Below are positions 10,447-19,850 of a stretch of 64,000 nucleotides of DNA, in pieces. A model generated the notes under the pieces. It ran no database searches. It saw nothing but the letters and a program-made list of their open reading frames with translations, and had not been told where the DNA came from. Location: positions 62,001 to 126,000 of the forward strand of contig CANIOW010000003.1 of NCBI GenBank assembly GCA_947469285.1, read 5' to 3'. Both the position numbers and the translations under genes were made by a program. Each line of letters begins with the position of its first letter. Position 1 is the first letter of the stretch. The stretch is from Gammaproteobacteria bacterium (GTDB lineage: Bacteria > Pseudomonadota > Gammaproteobacteria > Steroidobacterales > Steroidobacteraceae).

Positions 10447-11598
10447 TTAAAGTCGTTCGATGATGGTGACGTTCGCCTGGCCACCACCCTCACACATGGT
10501 CTGCAAGCCATAGCGCACTTGCCGCCGTTCCATTTCGTGCAGCAGCGTGGTCATGAGCCGCACCCCGGTGGCACCGAGGGGATGGCCCAGCGCGATGGCG
10601 CCGCCATTGACGTTGACCCGCGCGAGGTCTGCGCCCAGTTCGCGCTGCCAGGCCAGCACCACGCTGGCAAACGCTTCGTTAATTTCAATCAGGCCGATGT
10701 CGGCCAACGACAAACCCGCTTTCTGTAGCGCGCGTCGGGTGGCCGCGATGGGCGCCGTGAGCATCCACACCGGGTCATCCGCGAGCACCGACAGATGATG
10801 AATACGCGCACGCGGCTGCAGGCCGTGGGTCTTCAGCCCCGCGGCCGAGGCGATTAGCATCGCGGCTGAGCAATCGGACACCTGACTGGCCACGCCGGCC
10901 GTCACTCGCCCGCCGGGCTCAATCGTCGGCAAGGTCGCCATTTTCTCGAGCGATGTGCCGCGGCGCGGCGTCTCGTCCCGCAGCAGACCCGCGATGGGTG
11001 CCAGCTCGGCGTCAAAGCGACCGCTGTCGATAGCGCGAATGGCGCGCTCGTTGCTCTCCAGCGCAAACTCTTCCATCTGGCGACGCGTGATGTTCCAGCG
11101 CTCCGCAATGCGTTCAGCACTGCGAAACTGCGACAGCGGCACCGGGCCATAGCGCTGCACCCAACCAGGCGAGGTGCTGAACGGGTCGGGGAACCCTAGC
11201 GGCTCGCCGGCTAACATTGCCTGACTCATGGGAATGAGGTTCATGCACTGCACGCCACCGGCCACCACCAAGTCTTGGGTGCCACTCATGACCGCCTGAG
11301 CAGCGAAGTGAACGGCTTGCTGTGACGAGCCGCATTGACGGTCCACCGTGGTCCCCGGCACATGGTCCGGCAGACCAGCCACGAGCCAGGCCGTGCGCGC
11401 AATGTCGCCGGCCAACGGGCCTACGGTGTCGACACAACCGTAGATCACATCGTCCACGGCCCCCGGGTCGATGCCCGTGCGCTCGACGAGCGCACGCAAG
11501 GTGTGCGCCCCGAGGTCGGCCGGGTGAATGGCCGCAAGGCTGCCTTTTTTCTTGCCGATGGGCGTACGCACCGCATCGACGATATAGGCTTCACTCAT
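10447..11598 (-). CDS. fadA6: FadA6-type thiolase
   Basis: 383 residues from ATG 11598, overlapping the ipdC stop by eight bases; an ATG at 11610 is also possible. Nucleophile Cys89 lies in TTVDRQCGSSQQA. NEAFA, ALGHPLGATG and the end TMCEGGGQANVTIIERL are family-typical and agree with what I recall of mycobacterial FadA6 (Rv3556c, KstR2 regulon). FadA6 performs the thiolytic step after IpdAB has opened ring C. The operon order ipdA-ipdB-crotonase-ipdC-fadA6 is what that pathway predicts. The Comamonas equivalent is ScdF. Confidence 0.88.
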   Translation of the reverse strand: MSEAYIVDAVRTPIGKKKGSLAAIHPADLGAHTLRALVERTGIDPGAVDDVIYGCVDTVGPLAGDIARTAWLVAGLPDHVPGTTVDRQCGSSQQAVHFAAQAVMSGTQDLVVAGGVQCMNLIPMSQAMLAGEPLGFPDPFSTSPGWVQRYGPVPLSQFRSAERIAERWNITRRQMEEFALESNERAIRAIDSGRFDAELAPIAGLLRDETPRRGTSLEKMATLPTIEPGGRVTAGVASQVSDCSAAMLIASAAGLKTHGLQPRARIHHLSVLADDPVWMLTAPIAATRRALQKAGLSLADIGLIEINEAFASVVLAWQRELGADLARVNVNGGAIALGHPLGATGVRLMTTLLHEMERRQVRYGLQTMCEGGGQANVTIIERL

Positions 11599-12703
11599 AG
11601 TGTGTTCCATAGTGGCCCGCTGCCAACGCCGCGAGCCGTTGTTCTGCTTCCAGCACAATGCGCTCTACCAGTTCCGCGCAGCTGGGCAGATCGCCGAGCA
11701 CGCCCGCCACCAGACCAGTGGACAGCACCCCTTCTGCGGGATGCCCCTCGATCATGGAGCGATTGAGAAACACCGGGGAATTTGCCGCCATCAGCGCTTG
11801 GCCGAAAGTCAGCCCGCCCTCACGCTGCATGGCGCGTGCCGCCTGCAGCAGCTCACCAAAGCCAGCGCCCGTGCGGCGTTTTAACTGCCAGGCATTGTGC
11901 AGCGCCGACCAGAGCAACCGTGCCGGTCCGGCCTGTTCAAATTTGCCGAGAATTTCGTTGCGAATGAGCCGATGCTGCAAACCATCCAGACGCGTGGTGA
12001 GGACGATGTCCTCGAGGCCCGCCTGCACATAGCGAGCTTTGGTGATCTCGGGCACGGGGCAGTCGCGCGTCATCAGAAACCGCGTCCCCATGGCCATGCC
12101 CACAGCGCCATAGGCCAGCGCCGCGGCCAAGCCGCGACCATCACTGAAACCACCGGCGGCCACGACGGGCACTTTCACCGCGTCGAGCACCTGCGGCAAT
12201 AAGATGCTGGTGGCAACGCTGCCGGTATGCCCGCCGCCTTCGCCGCCCTGGATAGTCAGTGCGTCAACGCCGATCGCCACCATCTTCTGTGCATGCTTCA
12301 CCGCGCCCACGGTGGGGATGCAGACAATGCCGGCATCGCGAAAGCGCTTCACAGTGGCCTTGTCCGGGCCACGGCCAAAACTCACGGCCTGCACTTTCTC
12401 CGCCAGAATTGTCTCAACAATCTGGGCGGCACCGGGCTGGAACATGTGGAAGTTCACCCCGAACGGGCGGTCCGTCAGTTCGCGCACACGCTGAATGGCC
12501 GGGCCTACTTCCGCCGCACGCAGCGTGGCGGCAGCCAAAAAACCGAAAGCGCCGGCGTTACACGCTGCAGCCACCAGCTCCGGGCGTGCCACCCAACCCA
12601 TGGCGGTCTGCACAATGGGGTAGCGGGAGCCCAGCAAATCGCATAGCGGAGTGCGCAATCGTCCACTGGCCGTCGCTAGCGCCGAGTCGTGCGCTGCGCT
12701 CAC
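11591..12703 (-). CDS. ipdC: IpdC, nitronate monooxygenase-family flavoprotein
   Basis: 370 residues from GTG 12703, which overlaps the preceding crotonase stop (GTGA); the open frame extends further upstream but only across that gene. NMO/2-nitropropane dioxygenase-like TIM barrel: RYPIVQTAMGWVARPELVAA at the N-terminus, then GGEGGGHTG, VVAAGGFSDGRGLAAAL and GAVGMAMGTRFL for FMN binding. IpdC is the flavoprotein of the KstR2 regulon needed between IpdF and IpdAB in HIP degradation (ScdK in Comamonas). Although annotated by homology as nitronate monooxygenase, its neighbours make dehydrogenation of a CoA-ester ring intermediate far more likely. Confidence 0.88.
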   Translation of the reverse strand: MSAAHDSALATASGRLRTPLCDLLGSRYPIVQTAMGWVARPELVAAACNAGAFGFLAAATLRAAEVGPAIQRVRELTDRPFGVNFHMFQPGAAQIVETILAEKVQAVSFGRGPDKATVKRFRDAGIVCIPTVGAVKHAQKMVAIGVDALTIQGGEGGGHTGSVATSILLPQVLDAVKVPVVAAGGFSDGRGLAAALAYGAVGMAMGTRFLMTRDCPVPEITKARYVQAGLEDIVLTTRLDGLQHRLIRNEILGKFEQAGPARLLWSALHNAWQLKRRTGAGFGELLQAARAMQREGGLTFGQALMAANSPVFLNRSMIEGHPAEGVLSTGLVAGVLGDLPSCAELVERIVLEAEQRLAALAAGHYGTHYE

Positions 12704-13653
12704 TGGCCGTCCTTGTCGCGATTGCCGGCAGCCATCGACTTGCTGTCCTGCCCTCCCAGATGGTTGGCCGAGCTGAGAGAATTTTGTGCGTGCGCGAAAT
12801 GGTGCATGTGGAACACCGCATCCATGGCGGTGCGCTTGCCTTGCAAGTCTTCCACATGATTGATGGCTTGCTTCGCCAGCGCCAGACCCAGACGCGGCTG
12901 TTTCGCCAGCTTGTGCGCCACAGCCAGTGTTTGCGCCTCCAGTTCTTCCGTCGGCACAATCCGGTTCACCATGCCCATCTGGTAAGCGCGTGCGGCGGGC
13001 ATCTTCTCGCCGAGGAACAGGAACTCCTTGGCCACGCGCGGGTGCAGCTCGAACGGATGTGCGAAATACTCCACGCCGGGAATATTCATCGCCAGCACTG
13101 GGTCGGCGAAGTAGGCATTCTCTGCCGCGATGATCAGGTCGCACACCCAGGCGAGCATCAGCCCACCGGCAATGCACGCACCTTGCACCATGGCGATGGT
13201 TGGTTTCGGCAGTTCACGCCAGCGGCGGCACATGCCGAGATAGACCTCTTGTTCACGCGCATACCAGAACTCGCCGTGCGGCTTGTTCACGTGGTCGTAC
13301 CACAGCGTCACGCGTTCGGGGGTCGACACATTCACGTCGCGGCCCGGGGTGCCGATATCGTGCCCGGCCGAGAAATGCTTGCCAGCCCCTTGCAGCACAA
13401 TGACCTTCACCGCATCGTCCATGGCCGCGCGCCTGAACGCCGCATCCAGCGCGTAGGTCATTTGCGTATTCTGCGAATTGGCGTACTGCGGACGGTTCAT
13501 GGTGATGACGGCCACGGCTCCGTCCATGGCATACAGCACCGGCTCGTCCGTTTCGTAGACGTGCCGGTTTTCGGGTGGTTCAGCGAGATCCGCCGGACCG
13601 GCGGCAGTGCTGTGCGGCGGCTTAGATTGGCCCGGATCCTGGTTCTGGCTCAT
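12700..13653 (-). CDS. Divergent crotonase lacking both hydratase glutamates
   Basis: 317 residues with a hydrophilic N-terminal extension of about 35. GAGG lies eight bases before ATG 13653. The crotonase fold is clear (NRPQYANSQN, GAGKHFSAGHDIG, GACIAGGLMLAWVCDL). The two catalytic Glu of enoyl-CoA hydratase are replaced: GG-C-E becomes GGLM and QPE becomes DPV (FADPVLAMNIPGVEYF). The C-terminal 30 residues are polar (KSMAAGNRDKDGQ). It lies between ipdB and ipdC with a GTGA overlap to ipdC. It may be a hydrolase, isomerase or retro-aldolase-like crotonase rather than a hydratase; Comamonas ScdN is a possible counterpart, but I cannot confirm this. Confidence 0.75.
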   Translation of the reverse strand: MSQNQDPGQSKPPHSTAAGPADLAEPPENRHVYETDEPVLYAMDGAVAVITMNRPQYANSQNTQMTYALDAAFRRAAMDDAVKVIVLQGAGKHFSAGHDIGTPGRDVNVSTPERVTLWYDHVNKPHGEFWYAREQEVYLGMCRRWRELPKPTIAMVQGACIAGGLMLAWVCDLIIAAENAYFADPVLAMNIPGVEYFAHPFELHPRVAKEFLFLGEKMPAARAYQMGMVNRIVPTEELEAQTLAVAHKLAKQPRLGLALAKQAINHVEDLQGKRTAMDAVFHMHHFAHAQNSLSSANHLGGQDSKSMAAGNRDKDGQ

Positions 13654-13677
13654 GCGAGATGCCTCATTGAACGCGCT

Positions 13678-14490
13678 TCAGCTCGCCGGACGGAGACCGG
13701 GCGGGTTGCCTTTAAAGACGGTGGCACGCAGATCATGCGGGTCGAGACGCTCGCGGATCAACTGCAACTGCTCCATGGTGGGCGCCGGGGTGACGGGCAG
13801 GATACCGTCCACCTGCAGCGGGAAGCCAGTGGCCACCTGCACCTGCTCCAGCGTCACGCCCGGATGCAGCGACACCACGCGCAGCGCATGCTGGGCGCCA
13901 GCGAAATCGAGCACCGCTAGGTCTGTCACGCACAAACGCAGATCTAAACCCGCCGGCTTCACGCCGCCCGGCCAGCGCGCCGGGTTGTAGCCCACGCTGC
14001 ACACCACATCCACCTCGCCAGCCACAAACGCGCGCGTGCTGTGGTTCGGAATGAACAAGCTGTTGGGATGGTTCAGCGTGTTGCCGGGGAAACCACGCAC
14101 GCCCAGCAGCGAAGACTTCGGCTTGGCGTGGTCGCCGACCGCACTGATGTTCATCTGCCCGTAACGGTCAACCTGCACCGGACCGACCAGCGCATGGCGC
14201 CGGCCGTGCCAGAGCAGGTCAAAGGTGCGCAGGTACGGCATCCAGCCCTCGACCTTCACCTGGTAGTCGCCACGCGGACCCACGGGCACGGGCTCGGCCA
14301 CCAGCACGCTTTCCGCGTCGGTCATCATGAGGTCGGGGTTGAAGGTGAGCTTGGCCAGTCCGGCGGCCAGACGCGGCACCAAACCAATACCCGTGGCCAG
14401 CACTTCACCGTCATGGCGCCAGGCCTCAGCGCAGGCCACGATGCACAGTTCAGCCAGCGTGTAGCTTGGGTTGGTAAGAGGGGAAGTCAT
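13678..14490 (-). CDS. ipdB: IpdB, beta subunit of steroid ring C hydrolase
   Basis: 270 residues from ATG 14490, chosen for the strong GAGGAG six bases upstream. Class I CoA-transferase fold: LAELCIVACAEAWRHDGEVLATGIG at the N-terminus (split motif of the family), VVCSVGYNPARWPGG and the end PPGLRPAS. With IpdA it forms a heteromeric enzyme that, although related to CoA-transferases, hydrolytically opens the last steroid ring (ring C of COCHEA-CoA). It follows ipdA by 40 bases. The next gene, a divergent crotonase, starts 24 bases downstream. The pair corresponds to ScdL1/ScdL2 of Comamonas. Confidence 0.9.
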   Translation of the reverse strand: MTSPLTNPSYTLAELCIVACAEAWRHDGEVLATGIGLVPRLAAGLAKLTFNPDLMMTDAESVLVAEPVPVGPRGDYQVKVEGWMPYLRTFDLLWHGRRHALVGPVQVDRYGQMNISAVGDHAKPKSSLLGVRGFPGNTLNHPNSLFIPNHSTRAFVAGEVDVVCSVGYNPARWPGGVKPAGLDLRLCVTDLAVLDFAGAQHALRVVSLHPGVTLEQVQVATGFPLQVDGILPVTPAPTMEQLQLIRERLDPHDLRATVFKGNPPGLRPAS

Positions 14491-14530
14491 AGCGCTCCTC
14501 AGGGCACCGCTGATGGGTGCCGCAGAATCT

Positions 14531-15412
14531 TCAGAATACCGGCAAAGGCAACCCGGCAAGGGCGCCGTAGCCACCACAAGCGCGGACATAGGCGTCATGG
14601 TCGGGCAGGTCGACGAACTGTGCGCGGTACGCCGCCCAGCCCTCCGGCGTGGCCGCCGCGTTGTAAGCCGCCAGATGTGGCACGTCGATGCCATGGAACG
14701 GCGCACTGGCCGTGGGGTGAGCACCGAAAGGCACTTCTACGACGCCGGTCACCAGTGAACGCTCAAACGGCTGCAGGCGCGCGGTCTGCGCGTTGATGAG
14801 CTGTGCGGTTGGCACCACGCGCTCGCAGGACAGGTACACCTCGTTCGCAGCGCGAGCAAACAAGTCGTCGAAGAACGGGTCGGGGCTTTGGATGGTGCAG
14901 TTGCCCTTCTCGTCGCTCTCGCTGACATGCAGCAGCGCGGCGTCGAGCCGCAGCGCCGGCACGGCCACCAGTTCCTCGCCATCGGCAAACGGCGAGCGCA
15001 CTTTGCCCAGCCAAGGGTTGAGCTTTAAGACATCGGTCCCCAGACCCACCCGCGTCGGCAGAAACGGCAACCGCATGCCAGCGGCACGCAGGCCCCACTG
15101 CACCATGCCTTCGTCCACTTCCGAAGCCTCCAGCTGGCCGGCCTGCCGTGCATTGCGAAAATGGTTGTCGAACGGCTGCACATCCAGCGACACAAAGCCG
15201 AAGATGACGCGCTTCACTTTGCCAGCCGCACACAGCATGCCGATCTCCGGCCCGCCATAAGCGATGAGTGTCAGGTCTTTAAGCGGCGAGCGGAGAATTT
15301 CCCGCACCAGCGCCATCGGTTTACGTCGCGTGGCCCAGCCACCGATCCCCAGGGTCATGCCGTCGCGCAACCGCGCGACGACCTGCGCCGTCGTCATTCG
15401 CTTATCAGCCAT
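14531..15412 (-). CDS. ipdA: IpdA, alpha subunit of steroid ring C hydrolase
   Basis: 293 residues, with AAGGAG six bases before ATG 15412. Motifs agree with mycobacterial IpdA: GMTLGIGGWATRRKPMALVR, YGGPEIGMLCAAGKVKRV, GFVSLD and EVDEGM. The Glu of EVDEGM (about residue 101) aligns with the catalytic Glu105 reported for M. tuberculosis IpdA, which activates water rather than forming a CoA ester. The length (293 versus 292) also agrees. Together with ipdB this is the diagnostic gene pair for aerobic degradation of steroid rings C and D. Confidence 0.92.
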   Translation of the reverse strand: MADKRMTTAQVVARLRDGMTLGIGGWATRRKPMALVREILRSPLKDLTLIAYGGPEIGMLCAAGKVKRVIFGFVSLDVQPFDNHFRNARQAGQLEASEVDEGMVQWGLRAAGMRLPFLPTRVGLGTDVLKLNPWLGKVRSPFADGEELVAVPALRLDAALLHVSESDEKGNCTIQSPDPFFDDLFARAANEVYLSCERVVPTAQLINAQTARLQPFERSLVTGVVEVPFGAHPTASAPFHGIDVPHLAAYNAAATPEGWAAYRAQFVDLPDHDAYVRACGGYGALAGLPLPVF

Positions 15413-15435
15413 GGGCCGCTCCTTAAATCAAAATC

Positions 15436-16332
15436 TCAGGCGGTCGGCGGCGGCGCCCACTGGTGGCCCCAAATATCGCTCACCAGGCTGCGTGTTGGCA
15501 CCCAAGTCGACCAGTCGGGTTGCAGGCCCATGCAGCCAAACTCCAGATCGAAACCCGCCGGCGTAGTGACATAGAACGACACCATCTGGTCATTCGAATG
15601 GCAGCCCAACGCGGAAGCAATGCGGCTGCCCGCCGCCACGCAGCGGTCCAGCGCACAACCTACATCTTGCAGGCTGCGCGCTTCCACCATCGCGTGCACC
15701 GCACCAGCGGTCACCGGCATCGCCGCCAGCGCCAGGCTGTGGTGGCGGGGGTTGTCGCAGTGCATGAACTTGATCACCAGCCGCGGGTCTGCGGGGTTCG
15801 GGCTCACCTGCAGATGCATTTCGTCGCTGTTACCAAAGCCGAGAAACTGCTTATAGAAAGCCTCGGTCTCGTCAAGGTTCAGTGCCGACAACACCACATG
15901 GCCCAGACCCATGTCGCCGGTGACAAAGCCACTCACGCCCTGCGGCGAGACAAACGGCTGATAGTCGCGGAAGCGGCCATGGAACAGCTCTACCTGGTTG
16001 CCGGCCGGGTCGCGCAGCGTAGCCACGCCATTCGCGCAGCGGCTGGCGGCCGTGGCCGCAGGCGCGCGCGTCACGGCGTGGCCGTGGGCTTCAAGCGCCG
16101 CAATGCAGGTTTCAAAGGCCGCTTCGTCGACCAGTTCCCAGCCCGAGCTCAGCAAGCCATTGCTGGCGCTAGGCACGATGAGGAAACGGAACGGGCGGTC
16201 GTCGATACGCAACCACAAGGCGCCGTCCGGCCCGTCCTTGACCATAAAACCCACCTGATCCGCACCAAACTGGCGCCAGCGCTGAATATCGGTGGACCCG
16301 ACAACGAGGTATCCTAGTGAAACGACCGACAT
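15436..16332 (-). CDS. hsaC: 3,4-DHSA extradiol dioxygenase (HsaC/TesB type)
   Basis: 298 residues from ATG 16332 with GGGGGAA five bases upstream. Two-domain VOC extradiol dioxygenase. Fe(II) ligands are His145 (GLGHVVLS), His213 (AVHAMVEA) and Glu264 (GFDLEFGC), and the catalytic His198 is in NPRHHSLA. This spacing is that of HsaC (145/215/266). It would cleave ring A of the aromatised secosteroid 3,4-DHSA to 4,9-DSHA, the substrate of the hydrolase at 3510. It is the first gene of the ipd operon, a mixed arrangement that places the ring-A dioxygenase with ring C/D genes while its hydrolase is in another operon. Confidence 0.9.
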   Translation of the reverse strand: MSVVSLGYLVVGSTDIQRWRQFGADQVGFMVKDGPDGALWLRIDDRPFRFLIVPSASNGLLSSGWELVDEAAFETCIAALEAHGHAVTRAPAATAASRCANGVATLRDPAGNQVELFHGRFRDYQPFVSPQGVSGFVTGDMGLGHVVLSALNLDETEAFYKQFLGFGNSDEMHLQVSPNPADPRLVIKFMHCDNPRHHSLALAAMPVTAGAVHAMVEARSLQDVGCALDRCVAAGSRIASALGCHSNDQMVSFYVTTPAGFDLEFGCMGLQPDWSTWVPTRSLVSDIWGHQWAPPPTA

Positions 16333-16388
16333 ACGATTCCCCCGGTAGCCTGGCTGAACGTCTGGACCAAAGCGCGGTCCGCTGCGCA

Positions 16389-16416
16389 ATTATGCCACCT
16401 ACTGGCGGTTCCGCAA
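16389..16416 (-). promoter_or_regulatory. Candidate sigma-70 promoter of the hsaC-ipd operon
   Basis: Read on the minus strand, TTGCGG and CATAAT are separated by 16 bases, with the -10 about 57 bases upstream of the hsaC start. It lies in the 189-base divergent region shared with hsaG. I could not find an equally good rightward promoter or a clear repressor palindrome here. Confidence 0.4.
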
Positions 16417-16521
16417 CAATTTGCGTTTAATACGCCGCTAGATTCTTACGCATTATGACTATCCAGACCAACCCGACCACAGCATGGTCCGCGTTGGCTT
16501 GGCTCCACGAGGATTTCATCC

Positions 16522-17448
16522 ATGGCCCCAACACCCCAGCCCCGCTCCCGCCTCAAAGCCGCCTTGATCGGCTCGGGCAATATCGGCACCGACTTACTCT
16601 ACAAAGCCCTGCGCAGCGAATGGATCGAGCCGGTGTGGATGGTGGGCATCGACGCCGCCTCTGAAGGCCTGGCACGGGCCCGTGAGCTGGGACTCAAGAC
16701 CACCGCCGAGGGCGTCGCTGGCCTGCTGCCACACGTGCTGGCCGATGGCGTGCAGATTGCCTTTGACGCAACCAGCGCCTATGTCCACCGCGAAAACGCA
16801 CGCCAGCTGCAGGCCTTGGGCGTGGTGATGATCGACCTGACGCCAGCGGCCGTGGGGCCATTCTGCGTGCCACCCGTGAACCTCGCCGAACTGGTGGGCC
16901 AACACGCCATGAACGTCAACATGGTCACCTGCGGCGGGCAGGCCACCATCCCCATGGTGGCCGCCGTGTCACGTGTGCAGCCAGTGGCTTATGGTGAGAT
17001 TGTGGCCACCGTGTCGTCGCGCTCAGCCGGCCCGGGCACGCGCAAGAACATCGACGAATTCACCCGCACCACCTCACGCGGCATTGAAGTGGTCGGCGGC
17101 GCCAAGCTGGGCAAGGCGATCATCATCCTCAACCCGGCCGAGCCACCTTTGATCATGCGCGACACCGTGTATTGCCTCACCGAATCCACGCCGGATCAGG
17201 CGGCTATCACCGCCTCGGTGCACGCCATGGTGGCCGAGGTGCAAAAATATGTGCCGGGCTATCAGCTAAAAAACGGCCCCGTGTTCGACGGCAACCGCGT
17301 CTCCATCTATCTGGAGGTCGAAGGTCTCGGCGACTACCTGCCGAAATACGCCGGCAACCTCGACATCATGACCGCGGCAGGCCTGCGCACTGCTGAAATG
17401 ATCGCGACAGAAATTCACGCCGGGCGCTTTGTGCCCACGGCCGCCTGA
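16522..17448 (+). CDS. hsaG: Acylating acetaldehyde/propanal dehydrogenase
   Basis: 308 residues, ATG 16522 with GAGGA upstream. Rossmann motif [16 protein letters not shown] and catalytic Cys137 in [12 protein letters not shown], as in MhpF/DmpF/HsaG. It converts the aldehyde channelled from the aldolase to acyl-CoA using NAD+. In steroid degradation 4-hydroxy-2-oxohexanoate gives pyruvate and propanal, so propanoyl-CoA is the expected product. It is followed 12 bases later by the aldolase gene, with which it normally forms a complex. It is divergent from hsaC, sharing a 189-base control region. Confidence 0.9.
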   Translation: MAPTPQPRSRLKAALIGSGNIGTDLLYKALRSEWIEPVWMVGIDAASEGLARARELGLKTTAEGVAGLLPHVLADGVQIAFDATSAYVHRENARQLQALGVVMIDLTPAAVGPFCVPPVNLAELVGQHAMNVNMVTCGGQATIPMVAAVSRVQPVAYGEIVATVSSRSAGPGTRKNIDEFTRTTSRGIEVVGGAKLGKAIIILNPAEPPLIMRDTVYCLTESTPDQAAITASVHAMVAEVQKYVPGYQLKNGPVFDGNRVSIYLEVEGLGDYLPKYAGNLDIMTAAGLRTAEMIATEIHAGRFVPTAA

Positions 17449-17460
17449 GGAATCGATGCC

Positions 17461-18480
17461 ATGACCACTATCACCCTGCACGACATGAGCCTGCGCGATG
17501 GCATGCACCCCAAACGCCATCAAATCAGCCTCGAGCAGATGATCAACATCGCCGAAGGGCTCGATGCTGCCGGCGTACCCTTGATCGAAGTCACGCACGG
17601 CGACGGGCTCGGCGGGTCTTCGGTGAACTACGGCTTCCCGATGCACACCGACGAGGAATATCTGCGCGCCGTCATCCCGCGCATGCAGCGCGCACGCGTG
17701 TCGGCACTGCTACTGCCCGGTATCGGCACCGTCGAACACCTGCACATGGCCCACGACTGCGGCGTGAAGACGCTGCGCGTGGCTACGCATTGCACCGAGG
17801 CAGATGTATCCGAGCAGCACATTGCCCTGTCCGCGAAGCTTGGGCTCGATACCGTTGGCTTTTTGATGATGGCGCACATGGTGACGCCTGAGCAGCTGCT
17901 CACCCAGGCGAAGCTGATGGAGTCCTACGGCGCCAACTGCATCTACTGCACCGACTCCGCCGGCTACATGCTGCCGCCAGAAGTCACCGCCCATGTCAGC
18001 GCGCTGCGTGCCGGGCTGAACGCAGGCACCGAGATCGGCTTTCATGGCCACCACAACCTCGCCATGGGCGTCGCCAATTCGCTGGCCGCGGTGGCCGCAG
18101 GCGCCACGCGTATCGACGGCTCGGCCGCCGGTCTTGGCGCCGGCGCTGGCAACACGCCACTGGAGGTATTCAACGCGGTCTGCGACCGCATGGGCATCAC
18201 CACCGGCGTGGACGTCTTCAAGCTGATGGATGTGGCCGAAGAACGGGTAGTGCCGCTCATGGACCACCCCATCCGCATCGACCGCGACAGTCTGGTGCTG
18301 GGCTATGCCGGTGTTTATTCCAGCTTCCTGCTGTTCGCCAAGCGGGCCCAGGCGAAATACGGCATCCCCTCACACGAGCTACTGCTGGAGATGGGGCGGA
18401 TGAAGACCGTCGGCGGCCAGGAAGACATGATCGACGATCTCGCGCTGAACATGGCCCGCCAGCGCGGCCTCCAACGCTAA
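17461..18480 (+). CDS. hsaF: 4-hydroxy-2-oxovalerate/oxohexanoate aldolase
   Basis: 339-residue DmpG/MhpE/HsaF family protein. The N-terminal HMG-lyase-like barrel has the metal/substrate motif [14 protein letters not shown] and the Mn-binding [11 protein letters not shown]. The C-terminal communication domain follows ([17 protein letters not shown]). It splits the 4-hydroxy-2-oxo acid into pyruvate and an aldehyde passed through a tunnel to HsaG. It is co-transcribed with hsaG. These two genes finish processing of the C6 fragment released by the hsaD and hsaE products at 2682-4364. Confidence 0.9.
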   Translation: MTTITLHDMSLRDGMHPKRHQISLEQMINIAEGLDAAGVPLIEVTHGDGLGGSSVNYGFPMHTDEEYLRAVIPRMQRARVSALLLPGIGTVEHLHMAHDCGVKTLRVATHCTEADVSEQHIALSAKLGLDTVGFLMMAHMVTPEQLLTQAKLMESYGANCIYCTDSAGYMLPPEVTAHVSALRAGLNAGTEIGFHGHHNLAMGVANSLAAVAAGATRIDGSAAGLGAGAGNTPLEVFNAVCDRMGITTGVDVFKLMDVAEERVVPLMDHPIRIDRDSLVLGYAGVYSSFLLFAKRAQAKYGIPSHELLLEMGRMKTVGGQEDMIDDLALNMARQRGLQR

Positions 18481-18515
18481 CGGCCGCCAGCGAAACGCTC
18501 GGGATTTACCGGGCG

Positions 18516-19478
18516 CTAGTTGGCGTTTCGGCCCAGCCAGAATTCCAGTCCTTGGGCGTTAAGCTCCACGTCCACGCCGAGTATGGCTTGCCGTTCCGCT
18601 GCTGAATGGGTGTCGCCATGCGCCTCCAGCCGCGCTTCCAGATGCGCGAAGATGGCGGCGGTAATCGCCTGCACCGCGGCCTGCCCGGGCCCGTGCTTTG
18701 CCACCGCGGTACGCGCGACAGCAACGTAGGCATCGAGGTCGATGAGCAACTCGGCGTGATGCCGCGCCACGTCCGTCACCCGTCCATAGTGGGTCAGAAA
18801 CAGCGCCCGCGGCGCATACGCGACAATGCGCGCCAAACTCGCCCGCATCTGCTCGGGGTCGAATTGAGTGGGCGTGGTGGTCGCCAGAACGAAGGCGCGT
18901 CCATCCACATCGAATTCACGGTAGGACAGGCCGAAGGTGTCGCCGGTGAACACACCGCCATGGTCGAGATCGACGATGCAATGATGATGCAGCGCGTGTC
19001 CCGGCGTGAAGATGAACTCAAATGGGCGACCCGCCAACAATAGCCGCTGTCCGTCTTCGGTGATCAGCAGGCGCTCGCGCGGCACCGGCACTATCTCACC
19101 ATAGAGAGCGTTGTAACGCTCCTCGCCATACACCGCGCGCGTGCCGGCAATCAGCTTGGCCGGGTCCACCAGATGCGGCGCACCCCGCGGATGCACCACC
19201 ACCTTGGCGTTGGGCAACTGCGCCAACAGCGCACCGGCGCCACCGGCATGGTCCAGATGGACATGGGTGACAAACAAGTAGTCCACCTGGTCGCGCCCGA
19301 GGCCCTTCGCCTCTAGGGCCGCCAACAGTAATGGCACGGACGGGCTGACGCCCGAGTCAACGAAGGCGGCACGACCCTGCTCAACGATGAGATGGGCGGC
19401 GTCGAAGCGCGGACGCCCATAGGCGGTATCGACCGCGGTGATGCCGCCGGGATATTCTAGATGCGCTGGAATGTTCAT
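18516..19478 (-). CDS. MBL-fold metallo-hydrolase
   Basis: 320 residues. The metal motif HxHxDH is present (FVTHVHLDHAGGAGALL). Further ligands are in FTPGHALHHHC, the GDT Asp (VFTGDTFGL) and LTHYG, so a two-metal glyoxalase II/lactonase-like site is complete. The C-terminal alpha-helical tail of about 90 residues (ELLIDLDAYVAVAR onward) resembles that of MBL proteins related to thioesterase or lactone hydrolysis. It is convergent with hsaF and 36 bases from it. A role in hydrolysing a steroid-derived thioester or lactone is possible from its position but not shown. Confidence 0.8.
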   Translation of the reverse strand: MNIPAHLEYPGGITAVDTAYGRPRFDAAHLIVEQGRAAFVDSGVSPSVPLLLAALEAKGLGRDQVDYLFVTHVHLDHAGGAGALLAQLPNAKVVVHPRGAPHLVDPAKLIAGTRAVYGEERYNALYGEIVPVPRERLLITEDGQRLLLAGRPFEFIFTPGHALHHHCIVDLDHGGVFTGDTFGLSYREFDVDGRAFVLATTTPTQFDPEQMRASLARIVAYAPRALFLTHYGRVTDVARHHAELLIDLDAYVAVARTAVAKHGPGQAAVQAITAAIFAHLEARLEAHGDTHSAAERQAILGVDVELNAQGLEFWLGRNAN

Positions 19479-19522
19479 AGGTCGGCATTGTCGCCGAAGT
19501 GGTTATCGGAGAGGAGTAGAAA

Positions 19523-19831
19523 ATGATTGTGGAGATCGCCGACCTGTCCATCCAGCCGGGCCAGCAGGCCAGCTTCCTGACGGCCTTTGCCGCAGCTTCC
19601 AAGGTTATTGCCCGCGCCACCGGCTACCGGCAACACGTACTCCAGCACTGCTTGGAACGCGACACGCGCTTTGTGTTGCTGGTGGAGTGGGAGACGCTGG
19701 AAGACCACACGGAAGGCTTCCGGCAGTCGCCGCTATTCGCTGAATGGCGTGCGCTGATCGGCCCGTACTTCGCCGCTCCACCGACGGTGGAGCACTTTGC
19801 GCAGGTCTGGCCGACCGGCCAGACCTGCTAA
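19523..19831 (+). CDS. ABM-domain (dimeric ferredoxin-like) protein
   Basis: 102 residues with GGAGAG shortly before ATG 19523. It fits the antibiotic-biosynthesis-monooxygenase fold: MIVEIADLSIQPGQQASFL, then FRQSPLFAEWRALIGPYFAAPPTVEHF, the usual C-terminal pattern of small quinol monooxygenase-like proteins. Such proteins act as small oxygenases or stress-related hydrolases without cofactors. It is divergent from the MBL hydrolase by 44 bases. No specific substrate can be proposed. Confidence 0.75.
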   Translation: MIVEIADLSIQPGQQASFLTAFAAASKVIARATGYRQHVLQHCLERDTRFVLLVEWETLEDHTEGFRQSPLFAEWRALIGPYFAAPPTVEHFAQVWPTGQTC

Positions 19832-19850
19832 ACAGCGCCGCGGGCTGGGC

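Noticed and set aside
11591-13177. A longer IpdC with a 158-residue N-terminal extension
   Set aside because: The extension runs out of frame through the upstream crotonase gene and shows no domain; GTG 12703 gives a normal family length.
16455-16664. Short frame starting before hsaG
   Set aside because: It overlaps the hsaG 5' end in another frame, lacks a ribosome site and resembles no leader peptide.
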